Notes: generated from the sequence alone by a model not told the origin. Positions 1 through 7,893 are shown, counted from the first letter of the stretch. The stretch: DNA of 22,707 nucleotides from CAYNNP01 sp964398215 (GCA_964398215.1 CAYNNP010000091.1:1-22707); one strand, 5' to 3'. Numbers and translations: made by a program.

Positions 1-151
1 CTTTGCTTCAGACATAGCAATCCACAATTTGAGTGGAAAGCCCCGATATCGGAGAGCTGAAATCAGACAACTTGCTTTGATCTCGGCGGACACTTGGCGT
101 TGCCGGTCATTTAGTAATAAACCTGTCAACTTGTATAACAAGGAGAATCCC

Positions 152-376
152 GTGGACGAGTCTGATATCGAAGCATTGACAGAGCATCTGCAGGGGCTTG
201 GATGCGATGAAAAAGAGATTCAACGGATCATTCATCGTGTTCACCAATACGACAAGAAGACGTTTACTGAGTCCGTTTTTGACTCGATTGCAAACGGTAC
301 GTTCAACTTGGGAGCGATCGTTAAAGAGGTCAGTCAAGACGCTGACTCCGGCGCTTTACAAACAAGCGATTTGTAG
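152..376 (+). CDS. small hypothetical protein (74 aa)
   Basis: A short acidic, probably helical and cytoplasmic protein; I do not recognise the family. The frame is open upstream to an ATG at 29, but the GTG at 152 is the better start because AGGAG lies at 141-145, six bases before it, and the peptide upstream of it looks non-coding. The protein has no signal peptide, membrane segment or catalytic motif. Its one cysteine is in the motif GLGCDEKE near the N-terminus, and its Asp/Glu-rich C-terminus ends in LQTSDL. It is separated from msrP by more than 370 bases and a hairpin, so it is probably its own transcription unit. Real gene status rests on the ribosome site and plausible composition only. 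Confidence 0.6.
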   Translation: MDESDIEALTEHLQGLGCDEKEIQRIIHRVHQYDKKTFTESVFDSIANGTFNLGAIVKEVSQDADSGALQTSDL

Positions 377-441
377 ACGTTGAAGGCTTCGCCCCAAAGC
401 TTGGCAATCATTCACACATGCCTGCCCAACGCGATTCCAAA

Positions 442-464
442 TAAGACTCAAAAATCGAGTCTTA
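442..464. terminator. hairpin, possible terminator after the small gene
   Basis: An 8-bp perfect inverted repeat, TAAGACTC and GAGTCTTA, encloses the 7-base loop AAAAATC. It lies 66 bases after the stop of the upstream gene. A short T-containing tail (AATATTG) follows, but there is no strong T-run, so termination is plausible and not certain. Confidence 0.4.
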
Positions 465-503
465 ATATTGCATGTCATGCTCTCTAGCGTGACAGCATCG
501 AAA

Positions 504-531
504 GGAACCAGTTCTCGAGTTCTTTCGTCTT
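504..531 (+). promoter_or_regulatory. candidate ECF-sigma promoter upstream of msrP
   Basis: GGAACC (504-509) is followed by exactly 16 bases and then CGTCTT (526-531). This fits the GGAAC-type -35 element and the CGTC/CGTA-type -10 element known for many ECF sigma factors. It would give a leader of about 200 bases before msrP, which is long. It is a motif match by eye with no statistical support. Confidence 0.35.
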
Positions 532-748
532 TTGATCGGCGTTTTTGACTTTATGACGCGCGATCAGTCTTCTCACAACAGCTGGGCCAAGTTGAAAACA
601 CTGGGTGACAACCGGCCGGATTCGCTGTACAAGTGGCTTGGTAAAGACGCATCCTGATTGGCCACTGGCGTCTTCGACTGGCAAATGGACATCTTCATTA
701 TAGCCAGGAGAGCGATTCACACGCTCTTTTTCAATAGCGGTGATGCGA

Positions 749-1717
749 ATGTCCGACAACGAAATAACCGATCCGCAATTGTTCTTTAATCGCAGGAAAT
801 GGATGCAGGCTGCAGCCATTGGTGCGAGCGTGTCGGCGACGATGGCTGCCTATCGGTTCATGAAGCCGATCAACTTGGACGTGGCCAAACGCCCGCCGAT
901 CGAGAACCTTGCCGAGTCAACGTTGACTTGGGCCGAGCGTCTTGAGAAAGGATATGAATGCGGCGATTCAACGAGCTCGCTGTATGACGTGACGCACTTG
1001 AATAACTTCCACGAATTTACAACCGAACAAACTGAAGTCGCGTTTGCGGCCAAAGACTTTCAGACCGAGGGTTGGACGCTAGAAATTGGTGGCTTGGTTG
1101 AACGCCCCATCAGTTTGGGGATCGACAAAATCCGCCAGATGTTCACTCCTGAAGAACGCACGTATCGAATGAGATGCGTAGAAGCTTGGTCGTTGGTGGT
1201 GCCTTGGGCTGGGTTTCCTTTGGCCGCGATCATTGATTTGGTCAAACCCACTAGCGAAGCGAAGTATGTCGCTTTTACATCGCTGCATGATCCCGCGCGA
1301 ATGCCTAACCAAATACCTGGTGAATTGCAGTGGCCGTACACAGAAGGCCTGCGAATGGACGAAGCTGCGCACGGTTTGACGTTCATGGCGACGGGCATCT
1401 ACGGAATGCAGTTGCCGCCAGAAAACGGCGCGCCACTGCGTTTGGTGGTGCCATGGAAGTATGGATTTAAAAGTATCAAATCGATTGTCAAGATCGAGTT
1501 TGTTACGGAGCGGCCGAAAACGGCATGGAATACTGCAGCAGCGCACGAAAATGGTTTCTTTGCCAACGTGAATCCAGGCGTGGACCACCCAAGGTGGAGC
1601 CAGGCGACTGAGCGACGAGTCGGTGAACTGATTCGGCGCGATACTCTGATGTTCAATGGATACGAGCAGCAGGTTTCCCATCTTTATCGCGGGATGGACT
1701 TGAATGTCGACTTTTGA
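749..1717 (+). CDS. msrP: protein-methionine-sulfoxide reductase, molybdopterin catalytic subunit MsrP (YedY)
   Basis: MsrP repairs oxidised methionines in envelope proteins, using a molybdenum cofactor and electrons from the membrane partner MsrQ. A twin-arginine signal is visible at the N-terminus (RRKWMQ, arginines at residues 15-16, then a hydrophobic stretch), so it should be exported folded by Tat. The molybdenum-ligand cysteine is residue 143 in MRCVEAWSLVVPW. The family signatures GIYGMQLPPENGAPLR, VPWKYGFKSIKSI and NPGVDHPRWSQATER are all present, and 322 residues is normal for the family. The start is ambiguous: GTG 740, ATG 743 or ATG 749. I prefer 749 because GGTGA (739-743) sits five bases upstream. 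It overlaps msrQ by 14 bases, so the two are translationally coupled. Confidence 0.96.
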   Translation: MSDNEITDPQLFFNRRKWMQAAAIGASVSATMAAYRFMKPINLDVAKRPPIENLAESTLTWAERLEKGYECGDSTSSLYDVTHLNNFHEFTTEQTEVAFAAKDFQTEGWTLEIGGLVERPISLGIDKIRQMFTPEERTYRMRCVEAWSLVVPWAGFPLAAIIDLVKPTSEAKYVAFTSLHDPARMPNQIPGELQWPYTEGLRMDEAAHGLTFMATGIYGMQLPPENGAPLRLVVPWKYGFKSIKSIVKIEFVTERPKTAWNTAAAHENGFFANVNPGVDHPRWSQATERRVGELIRRDTLMFNGYEQQVSHLYRGMDLNVDF

Positions 1718-2654
1718 AACCGCGTCTGGCGAGAATACCAACGCCACCAAAAACACATCGCCGCGTCGCAAGCCGATTACTTTTGCGGAATGGTTTGTGG
1801 TCCTGAACGGTTTAGCGCCGCTTGTCTTGTTGATGTGGGATGCGCGCAGGCATTACCTGGGCGCTGACCCGATTCGCAATGCCTTACATACAACCGGCTC
1901 GCTTGCGCTAGGATTCTTGGTACTGACTCTAGCGATCACGCCACTGAGACGATTGACTGGTTGGAAGTCAATCGTTGAGTACCGTCGTCCTCTCGGCTTG
2001 GTGGCGTTCTTTTATGGCTTGGCACACATCGCCGTGTATGTTGGCTACGACCAGGGTTGGAACTGGCAGGCCGCGTGGGAAGAAGTCTACCAGCGTCGCT
2101 ATCTGCAACTCGGCGGTCTCGCGATCTTGATGTTGCTTCCGTTGGCGTTGACTTCGTCAGCTTGGTGGATTCAGCGACTTGGTTTTCGGCGTTGGAAACG
2201 GTTGCATCGCTTGATTTATCCGGCAACGATCTTGGCACTCGCTCACTACTGGTTGCAAAGCAAATCCGGTCTGTCGTGGCAAATCGGTTTCATCGCCGTT
2301 GTGGTTTGCCTGATGCTCTTTCGTGTTATCGATTGGCGTAAGAATTCAGCGACGTTGGCAACAAGCGATCGTGAAGTCATGCCAAAACGCGTGACACTAA
2401 CAACCGCAGATCAAGTGGAAGTCTTCGACTGCAAACCCGACGAAACGATCCTGGATGCGGCGGAGAGAAACGGGGTCGTCATGGCGTCGATGTGCCGAGC
2501 GGGCGAGTGTGGTACTTGTCAAGTCAGGTTGATTTCGGGCAATGTAAAGATGGAATGTCAGCAAGGCCTGTCCGAACAGCAGCAAAATCGCGGTGAAATT
2601 CTCGCATGCCAAGCCGTCTGTACTTCAGCAAAGGTATCAATCGCACCCGTCTAG
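1704..2654 (+). CDS. msrQ: MsrQ haem-binding membrane subunit fused to a 2Fe-2S ferredoxin domain
   Basis: MsrQ is the inner-membrane b-haem protein that passes electrons to MsrP. Residues 25-212 form the ferric-reductase-like membrane domain, with segments around 28-46, 62-80, 95-115, 133-152, 169-184 and 191-208. Histidines H108, H168 and H181 have the same 60/13 spacing I recall for the haem ligands of E. coli MsrQ. Unlike E. coli MsrQ, the protein continues with residues 228-316, a plant-type ferredoxin domain. Its cysteines C264, C269, C272 and C302 fit C-x4-C-x2-C-x29-C. This domain should lie on the cytoplasmic side and feed electrons into the haems. No flavin or NAD(P)H domain is seen, so a separate reductase is presumably needed. 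Confidence 0.93.
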   Translation: MSTFETASGENTNATKNTSPRRKPITFAEWFVVLNGLAPLVLLMWDARRHYLGADPIRNALHTTGSLALGFLVLTLAITPLRRLTGWKSIVEYRRPLGLVAFFYGLAHIAVYVGYDQGWNWQAAWEEVYQRRYLQLGGLAILMLLPLALTSSAWWIQRLGFRRWKRLHRLIYPATILALAHYWLQSKSGLSWQIGFIAVVVCLMLFRVIDWRKNSATLATSDREVMPKRVTLTTADQVEVFDCKPDETILDAAERNGVVMASMCRAGECGTCQVRLISGNVKMECQQGLSEQQQNRGEILACQAVCTSAKVSIAPV

Positions 2655-2687
2655 GAAAAGAATCAACAAATTCGTTCGCGTTCAATA

Positions 2688-2705
2688 CCCCTAGTCATCT
2701 TGGGG
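2688..2705. terminator. weak hairpin after msrPQ
   Basis: CCCCTAG and CTTGGGG, with one mismatch, flank a TCAT loop, 33 bases after the msrQ stop. No T-run follows. It may be a weak terminator or attenuator between msrQ and the peroxiredoxin gene. Confidence 0.25.
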
Positions 2706-2809
2706 CCTGCGATAGCGTACAATTTCCCTGTTGGCGGCAATCACTGCTATTCGGCAATTCCAAGTCTTGTACGCCGTTTAGCCACCATTTTTGTAGGGAA
2801 ACTGACGCG

Positions 2810-3631
2810 ATGAGAACGATTATGGAAAGCTGGCGTGGGTATGTTCAGTCACGTGGTCCTGTTGCTTTGGCGTTGATTACAACAGTTTGCATTTTAGGCT
2901 GTTCACAAAATCCGTCGACGCCAGCAGAGACAGCAAACCTTGACTCGGCGAAAACTGATTCATCTACACCCGTGGCTCAGCAGAGTAGCGTGACATCATT
3001 GCGCCCCGCTGTAACCGAAGGCGTGCCAGTTGCGCAAAAGGGTACAACGCAAAAGCCGTCCGGTTCGAACTCGGCAATGGGCGGGATGGGCAAAATGAAG
3101 ATGCCCAATCCGGAAGACATTAAGTTTAAAGAAACTGTCAAATCAAACGCGAAAATTCCTGAAGGTTTGGACGGTCTTGTGTTCTTGGATATGTCTGGAA
3201 AACGAGTATCACTGCAAGGGTTTCTAGGCAAGAAAAATGTTGTGTTGGTTTTCACAGAAGGGTTCGCTGGTGGGATGCTGTGTCCATTCTGTAAAACGCA
3301 AACTTCACGATTGGTTGCCAACTATGATAAGTTTCAGAAACTGGATACCGAAATCTTGGTTGTTTACCCCGGTTCGCGCGAACACCTGGATGAGTTCATC
3401 GCGGCCGCGAAAAAGAGTGAAAAGGCAGACGGGCTTCCTTTTCCATTGCTGCTGGACGAAGACTTGAAGGCCGTGGGGTATTTCAATATCTCATCCAATC
3501 TTGCGCACCCATCGACCTTTATCATCGACAAACGTGGGAATGTTCGGCTAGCCTACGTGGGAGCCGACATGACTGCGGATCGCCCTTCTGTTGCTTCCAT
3601 GTTGAAAGTGCTGGAATCAGCCGCTCAATAA
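2810..3631 (+). CDS. AhpC/TSA-family (peroxiredoxin/thioredoxin-fold) lipoprotein
   Basis: A thiol redox protein predicted to be anchored by lipid outside the inner membrane. Residues 14-31 form a signal peptide ending in the lipobox ILGC, with Cys31 to be lipidated. A low-complexity Ser/Thr/Pro and Met/Gly/Lys linker runs to about residue 115. The thioredoxin fold covers about 116-272, with the active-site motif CPFC (Cys158, Cys161) in GGMLCPFCKTQTSRL, and the cis-proline is in AHPSTF (Pro234). Family members reduce peroxides or protein disulfides; the exact substrate cannot be read from the sequence. The ATG at 2810 is chosen because the signal peptide starts there and TAGGGAA precedes it, although the frame is open upstream to 2606. 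It lies 14 bases before the kinase gene, so the two are probably co-transcribed. Confidence 0.87.
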   Translation: MRTIMESWRGYVQSRGPVALALITTVCILGCSQNPSTPAETANLDSAKTDSSTPVAQQSSVTSLRPAVTEGVPVAQKGTTQKPSGSNSAMGGMGKMKMPNPEDIKFKETVKSNAKIPEGLDGLVFLDMSGKRVSLQGFLGKKNVVLVFTEGFAGGMLCPFCKTQTSRLVANYDKFQKLDTEILVVYPGSREHLDEFIAAAKKSEKADGLPFPLLLDEDLKAVGYFNISSNLAHPSTFIIDKRGNVRLAYVGADMTADRPSVASMLKVLESAAQ

Positions 3632-3645
3632 TTTGAGAGATCGGA

Positions 3646-5553
3646 ATGCCCGACGACGAATCCGATTTCATTGCCATTGCCGTTGCACACGGATTACTGC
3701 AACAAAACCACGCTGCCAAAATTCTAGACCACGCCGCAGAACAAAACGTTCAACCATCGGACGCTGCGTTGTCGCTTTCGATGCTTCAAGCCAACGAAGT
3801 TGAAGCAGTGAATCTGCTTTGTCACCCTCGGGATTTTGCTCCGGGCTACGAACTGACAGGATTGATCGGCTGCGGCGCGGGCGGGATTGTTTTTCGAGCC
3901 CTGCAAACGGCATTGGATCGTGAAGTTGCCCTCAAGACGATCAATCCTCGAAATCAGTTTGCTCCAAGGACCAGTGAACCACGGATCCAACGAGAGGCGC
4001 ATGCGATTGCAAAGCTTCGGCATCCGGGAATCGTCGCCGCGTTTGATAGCGGTTTTTTCAACGGCCGATTTTGCATTGCAATGGAATTGGTCGAAGGCGA
4101 AAACCTAGTCGATTTTGTTGCCCGAAACCAACAAGTCTCTGAGAAAGTCACCTGGGAGATCACAAAACAAGTTGCGTTCGCGCTTTCGCATGCATCTGAT
4201 GCCGGGATCATTCACCGCGACATCAAGCCTGCCAATTTGCTGCTCTGCGAACCACCAAAAGGAATGCAAGTTCCACCAGGTGTTCCCTTTGTCAAAGTGG
4301 CTGATTTTGGATTGGCAACGGACGATACTTCGACCAATCAGATCACTGCTACCGGCGTGACGCTTGGCACACCGGCATTCGTTGCACCCGAACAGCTGAA
4401 CGATCCCAAAGTTGATATTCGTGCCGACATCTATTCTTTAGGCGCAACTGTCTTTCAAATGCTTAGTGGGCATCCGCCGTGCATGGGGCAATCACCCATG
4501 AAGACGATTATGCAAAAGACGATCGGCGATGGCCGTTGGCGCGACGAAATCAGTTCGACAGCATCGCCCAGCAGTACCGCATTGTTTCGCGATATGACTG
4601 AAGCCGATGCAGAGGAACGAATCCCAGACTACGAAACGTTGATTCAGCGCATCGACGAAGTGCTTGATGAGCTGAATTCTGAAACGCAACCGACTGCGGA
4701 CAAGTCAGGCGTCAAACACGAGGGCAGTAAGCCTGAGGCTGAGGGCAGCGAAGCTGAGATTTCGAGTTCGTCCGCTAACGACACGCGGGTGTTCGAAGCA
4801 CAGGCGACATTACACGACACCAATACGAAAAGCCCCCCACCGCGATCATCACGATTGATCTTTGCTGGGGTAGCGGTGTTGGCAGTAGCGGGGCTCGTTG
4901 CAGCAGGCGTGTACTTTCGCGGTGGCACTCCGGTGGCAGAAGACAACTCGCCGCCCGAAGTCAAAGCAGCGCTGCCAGCGCTCTCTCCCGATGGCTTTCC
5001 GCAGCCGTTGTTCAATGGAGCGAGTGTTCCATTGTTTCTTAAGGCTGGTGTTTGGTTGCCTTTGAATGCAACCGATGGGAGCAGGGTACTAGCAGGTGAG
5101 TCCGGTGCATGGATGACGATTCCCATGTCGATCAAGGAAAATACCGATTCACCTATTCGATTGCGTGTGAGTGTGAATTTGGTTGACGGCAGCGAAGCCG
5201 ATATTGCGATTGGATGTAAAGCTAGCCCGCAGGGGCAGACATCTTCAGCAGATACCAAGGGAACGGATATGGCGATCATCCACTTGTCCAGTAAAGGCGT
5301 CGAGTTCGCGCCTCAGGATGATCGCGCCACGCAGGTGCATACATCGCCAATTCCTTTAGCGGGTTCATCAGACGATTCTGCAGTCTTTCAAAATCTCGTT
5401 TTCATTCGCCACAAAGAGACGATTTTCACTCTCTTGAACGGAGAACCTTTTGGGCAAGCCCAAGTCGATTCGTCGTCCGATTGTGTTATCTCGCTCCGGT
5501 CAACAAAGGGCACGACGCACTTCGCGGACATCGATATCATCAAGCTGAAGTAG
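3646..5553 (+). CDS. transmembrane serine/threonine protein kinase
   Basis: A Hanks-type kinase of 635 residues. A short helical N-terminal region (about 1-65) precedes the catalytic domain (about 69-337). The domain has the glycine loop GCGAGG (75-80), ATP-binding Lys97, the catalytic loop HRDIKPAN (His190, Asp192), DFG (220-222) and APEQ (247-250), so it should be active. An acidic, Ser-rich linker follows. A single membrane helix lies at about 404-424, and about 210 residues project outside. That outer part begins near LFNG and ends in FADIDIIKLK, which resembles DUF1080/LamG-type beta-sandwich domains; this is a judgement by eye. It sits directly after the peroxiredoxin lipoprotein and upstream of msrAB, which suggests a role in sensing envelope redox state. 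Its substrates are unknown. Confidence 0.95.
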   Translation: MPDDESDFIAIAVAHGLLQQNHAAKILDHAAEQNVQPSDAALSLSMLQANEVEAVNLLCHPRDFAPGYELTGLIGCGAGGIVFRALQTALDREVALKTINPRNQFAPRTSEPRIQREAHAIAKLRHPGIVAAFDSGFFNGRFCIAMELVEGENLVDFVARNQQVSEKVTWEITKQVAFALSHASDAGIIHRDIKPANLLLCEPPKGMQVPPGVPFVKVADFGLATDDTSTNQITATGVTLGTPAFVAPEQLNDPKVDIRADIYSLGATVFQMLSGHPPCMGQSPMKTIMQKTIGDGRWRDEISSTASPSSTALFRDMTEADAEERIPDYETLIQRIDEVLDELNSETQPTADKSGVKHEGSKPEAEGSEAEISSSSANDTRVFEAQATLHDTNTKSPPPRSSRLIFAGVAVLAVAGLVAAGVYFRGGTPVAEDNSPPEVKAALPALSPDGFPQPLFNGASVPLFLKAGVWLPLNATDGSRVLAGESGAWMTIPMSIKENTDSPIRLRVSVNLVDGSEADIAIGCKASPQGQTSSADTKGTDMAIIHLSSKGVEFAPQDDRATQVHTSPIPLAGSSDDSAVFQNLVFIRHKETIFTLLNGEPFGQAQVDSSSDCVISLRSTKGTTHFADIDIIKLK

Positions 5554-5991
5554 CACTGGGCACTCTTTGTAGCATTCTTCGCTCCGCATGCCCAAGCTCT
5601 TTCGCACGCCCCCCAAACGGGCTGCTTGTGCCCAGGGATATTTTTTTGCGTAAGAACCCCGAAAGCTGAAACGTCAGAATTGGAGTCTGAATCGTCAGTC
5701 AAGCCAATGACTGCCGCAGAATCAGAATTGTCCGTGCAAAACGTTATCAACCCAGAAGTCGAATGAAGTCTTTTCAGCAGCACTTAGCCAAAAATCGTCC
5801 CGATTCGTTGATTTTCCGTGCCCTGGCGGTCTAGCCCAAACCATCAAAAAAGCTTTTTGAGTTGCGTTAGTAAGATCGCATCGGAAAGCACCATCTAGAT
5901 GATAGACCCTTCGCTCGGCTGGCGGTTTCCATGCCAAAGATCCCAGAAAGCGAAGGCTAGTCCAGCTTTTTATCGTTTCGGAGACGAGAGC
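5554..5991. other. intergenic region between kinase and msrAB
   Basis: About 440 bases without a convincing gene. Seen here: a large hairpin followed by a T-run (5556-5647), a small inverted repeat CAGTCA/TGACTG (5696-5713), and an AT-rich palindrome TCAAAAA-agc-TTTTTGA (5844-5860). The last could belong to the msrAB promoter or leader. Confidence 0.45.
5556..5647 (+). terminator. long-loop hairpin followed by T7, possible kinase-gene terminator
   Basis: CTGGGCAC (5556-5563) pairs perfectly with GTGCCCAG (5628-5635), and seven Ts follow at 5641-5647. The stem closes a 64-base interior that contains shorter complementary stretches. The arrangement fits either a terminator or the 3' end of a small structured RNA. 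It begins only three bases after the kinase stop codon. Confidence 0.35.
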
Positions 5992-7242
5992 ATGTCCAAT
6001 ACGACAAAAATCACCACGATTCTAGCACTAACCATCATTGCTATCATTTTGTTCGGTTGGTCCCGGTCAAAGCCATTGCGCGCTGAAATTCTGCCACTTC
6101 CGGGCAGTTTCAAGACAGCTGTTTTCGCCGGGGGCAGTTTCTGGTGCATGGAATCGCCCTTTGAGAAAGTCGATGGTGTGATCAGCGCCGAGTGTGGCTA
6201 CACCGGAGGGCACGTCGAAAACCCAACTTTCGAGCACGTCTCTGATGCAAATACCGGGCATGTGCATGCTGTCCGAGTGACTTACGATCCGGCAAGGATC
6301 AGCTATCAAGATCTACTTGAAATCTTCTGGCGGCAAGTTGATCCCACAGACGACGGCGGTCAATTTTCTAACCGTGGTTCGATATACCTGGCGGGTATTT
6401 TCGTTGACAGCGAATCGCAACGAACCGCTGCAGAGACGTCCAAGCAAGAGCTTGAAGCGTCTGGTCGTTTTGACAAACCGATTGTTACACCGATTCGCGA
6501 TACCAGCACGTTTTACTTGGCGGAGAACCACCACCAAGATTTCTACAAGAAAAGCATGCTGAAATATACTTACTTGCGCTTACGCAGCGGCCGCGACGAA
6601 TTCCTGGACGAGGGATGGGGCGAGGACCGTAACTATGTCCCTAAGCGAGTGACGATCGCTTACACCAAACCGTCCGATCAACTGATCAAAACGAAACTGA
6701 CCAGTTTGCAATACCGCGTCACGCAACAGGGCGCGACCGAAACCCCATTCGGCAATCGGTACTGGGACAATGTTCAGCCCGGTATCTATGTGGACATCGT
6801 TTCGGGCGAGCCACTGTTCAGCTCATTAGACAAATACAAGTCGGGGACTGGTTGGCCGTCGTTCAACAGAGCAATCGAACCAGGGCGGATCGTTGAACAT
6901 ACGGACCACAAACTGGTCTACGCTCGCACAGAAGTTCGATCCAATGCCGGTGATTCGCACTTGGGCCATGTGTTTGACGATGGTCCGGGGCCTAGAGGGC
7001 GTCGTTACTGCATCAATTCGGCTTCGTTGCGATTTGTTCCTGCACACGAATTGGAATTGCAAGGGTACGGACGGTTCAGCCAAATGTTTCCAAGTAGCGT
7101 GACGAAATCCGACGTCATTGAAACTCCGCAGACCGGCGACACAGACGGTCAAACTAACTTTGCCAAAATAGATTCTGATACCGAGACCATCGTTTCATCG
7201 TTGGGGGCTGTCCAAAGATCGGAACCGCAAAAGTTGAATTGA
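5992..7242 (+). CDS. msrAB: membrane-anchored MsrA-MsrB fusion, peptide-methionine (S)/(R)-sulfoxide reductase
   Basis: A bifunctional enzyme that reduces both diastereomers of methionine sulfoxide in proteins. Residues 8-23 form one hydrophobic segment, a signal anchor or uncleaved signal, placing the enzyme outside the inner membrane as in Neisseria PilB. The MsrA domain spans about 41-200 with catalytic Cys52 in GGSFWCMES. The MsrB domain spans about 228-352 with catalytic Cys340 in RYCINSASLRF and the signatures YKSGTGWPSF and SHLGHVFDDGP. MsrB lacks the CxxC zinc pairs. The only other cysteine is Cys68, so the usual resolving cysteines appear to be missing. A 60-residue polar tail follows. 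The ATG at 5992 is chosen because GGAGAC precedes it and the hydrophobic segment begins just after. The sigma gene follows 39 bases later. Confidence 0.94.
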   Translation: MSNTTKITTILALTIIAIILFGWSRSKPLRAEILPLPGSFKTAVFAGGSFWCMESPFEKVDGVISAECGYTGGHVENPTFEHVSDANTGHVHAVRVTYDPARISYQDLLEIFWRQVDPTDDGGQFSNRGSIYLAGIFVDSESQRTAAETSKQELEASGRFDKPIVTPIRDTSTFYLAENHHQDFYKKSMLKYTYLRLRSGRDEFLDEGWGEDRNYVPKRVTIAYTKPSDQLIKTKLTSLQYRVTQQGATETPFGNRYWDNVQPGIYVDIVSGEPLFSSLDKYKSGTGWPSFNRAIEPGRIVEHTDHKLVYARTEVRSNAGDSHLGHVFDDGPGPRGRRYCINSASLRFVPAHELELQGYGRFSQMFPSSVTKSDVIETPQTGDTDGQTNFAKIDSDTETIVSSLGAVQRSEPQKLN

Positions 7243-7281
7243 GCTTGCGTTTTCCTCATTTGATATCCAACGGATTGAGCC

Positions 7282-7893
7282 ATGATTCCGCTTCCTAATC
7301 TACAGTCGCAGCACGCTCCAACGCTGTCCGACAACACCTTGGTTGCATACGCACGTTCGGGTGATCGCCGAGGATTTTCGATGCTGTTTGTTCGCTATCG
7401 CGAGCGACTTTTCCACGCAATGGTGCGAATGGTCGGGTCTCGTTCTGCAGCGGATGACCTTGTCCAAGACGCGTTTTTGCGTGCGTTTGCAAAGATCGAT
7501 TCTTTTCGTGAAGACGCTCAATTCTACAGCTGGCTTTTTCGCATCGCGATCAACCAACGTCGCGCTTACTTTCGGCACCTGCCGAGAGAGGTGCACATAG
7601 CCGAGATAGCATCCTGGTACGATCAGCCAAGCCCTGCGTTAACTCCCGACGAAAAACTAGAACTAACTGAAACAATTCAACTTGTTCGCGTTGCACTCAA
7701 ACGTATCGAGCCTCATCATCGCTCGATCTTGATTCTTCGCGAATACGAATGCCTCAGTTACCAAGAAATCGGCGAGCGACTTGGCGTTGGCACAGGGACA
7801 GTTCGTAGCAGGTTGTCACGAGCAAGAGACAGAATGCGAAAAGAACTTGTCCTGATCACCAAGAAACAAAACGTGCTGAGTGGTTCCGCCTGA
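7282..7893 (+). CDS. ECF-family RNA polymerase sigma factor
   Basis: A 203-residue group 4 sigma factor. The sigma-2 region is at about 33-101 (DDLVQDAFLRAF for core binding, then the -10-recognition stretch YSWLFRIAINQRR). The sigma-4 helix-turn-helix is at about 134-187 (YQEIGERLGVGTGTVRSRLSRAR), which reads the -35 element. A roughly 30-residue linker joins them, and no extra C-terminal domain is present. It lies 39 bases after msrAB on the same strand, so it is probably co-transcribed and may control the repair genes. No anti-sigma gene follows directly. The nearest candidate is the zinc-finger protein at 9584-9820 on the other strand. Confidence 0.93.
   Translation: MIPLPNLQSQHAPTLSDNTLVAYARSGDRRGFSMLFVRYRERLFHAMVRMVGSRSAADDLVQDAFLRAFAKIDSFREDAQFYSWLFRIAINQRRAYFRHLPREVHIAEIASWYDQPSPALTPDEKLELTETIQLVRVALKRIEPHHRSILILREYECLSYQEIGERLGVGTGTVRSRLSRARDRMRKELVLITKKQNVLSGSA

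Larger units (their letters stand above)
377..748. other. intergenic region upstream of msrP
   Basis: This stretch of about 370 bases has no convincing + strand gene. It holds a terminator-like hairpin (442-464) and an ECF-type promoter motif (504-531). An antisense reading frame crosses it and runs into the msrP start; I do not count it as a gene. Confidence 0.5.

Noticed and set aside
1..15. Possible - strand ATG at 15 with five codons leaving the window on the left
   Set aside because: Too short to judge; no strong ribosome site upstream.
484..819. 111-residue reading frame on the - strand across the msrP upstream region
   Set aside because: It runs 71 bases into the msrP coding start, has no ribosome site I could see and no recognisable domain, and covers the ECF-like motif. 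It cannot be fully excluded as a small gene.
1079..1771. 230-residue - strand frame opposite msrP and the start of msrQ
   Set aside because: Antisense shadow of a clear gene pair; composition is not protein-like.
7221..7251. GGAACC followed by CGTT upstream of the sigma gene, as a self-regulating ECF promoter
   Set aside because: The spacer is 21 bases, too long compared with 16 in front of msrP, and it overlaps the end of msrAB.
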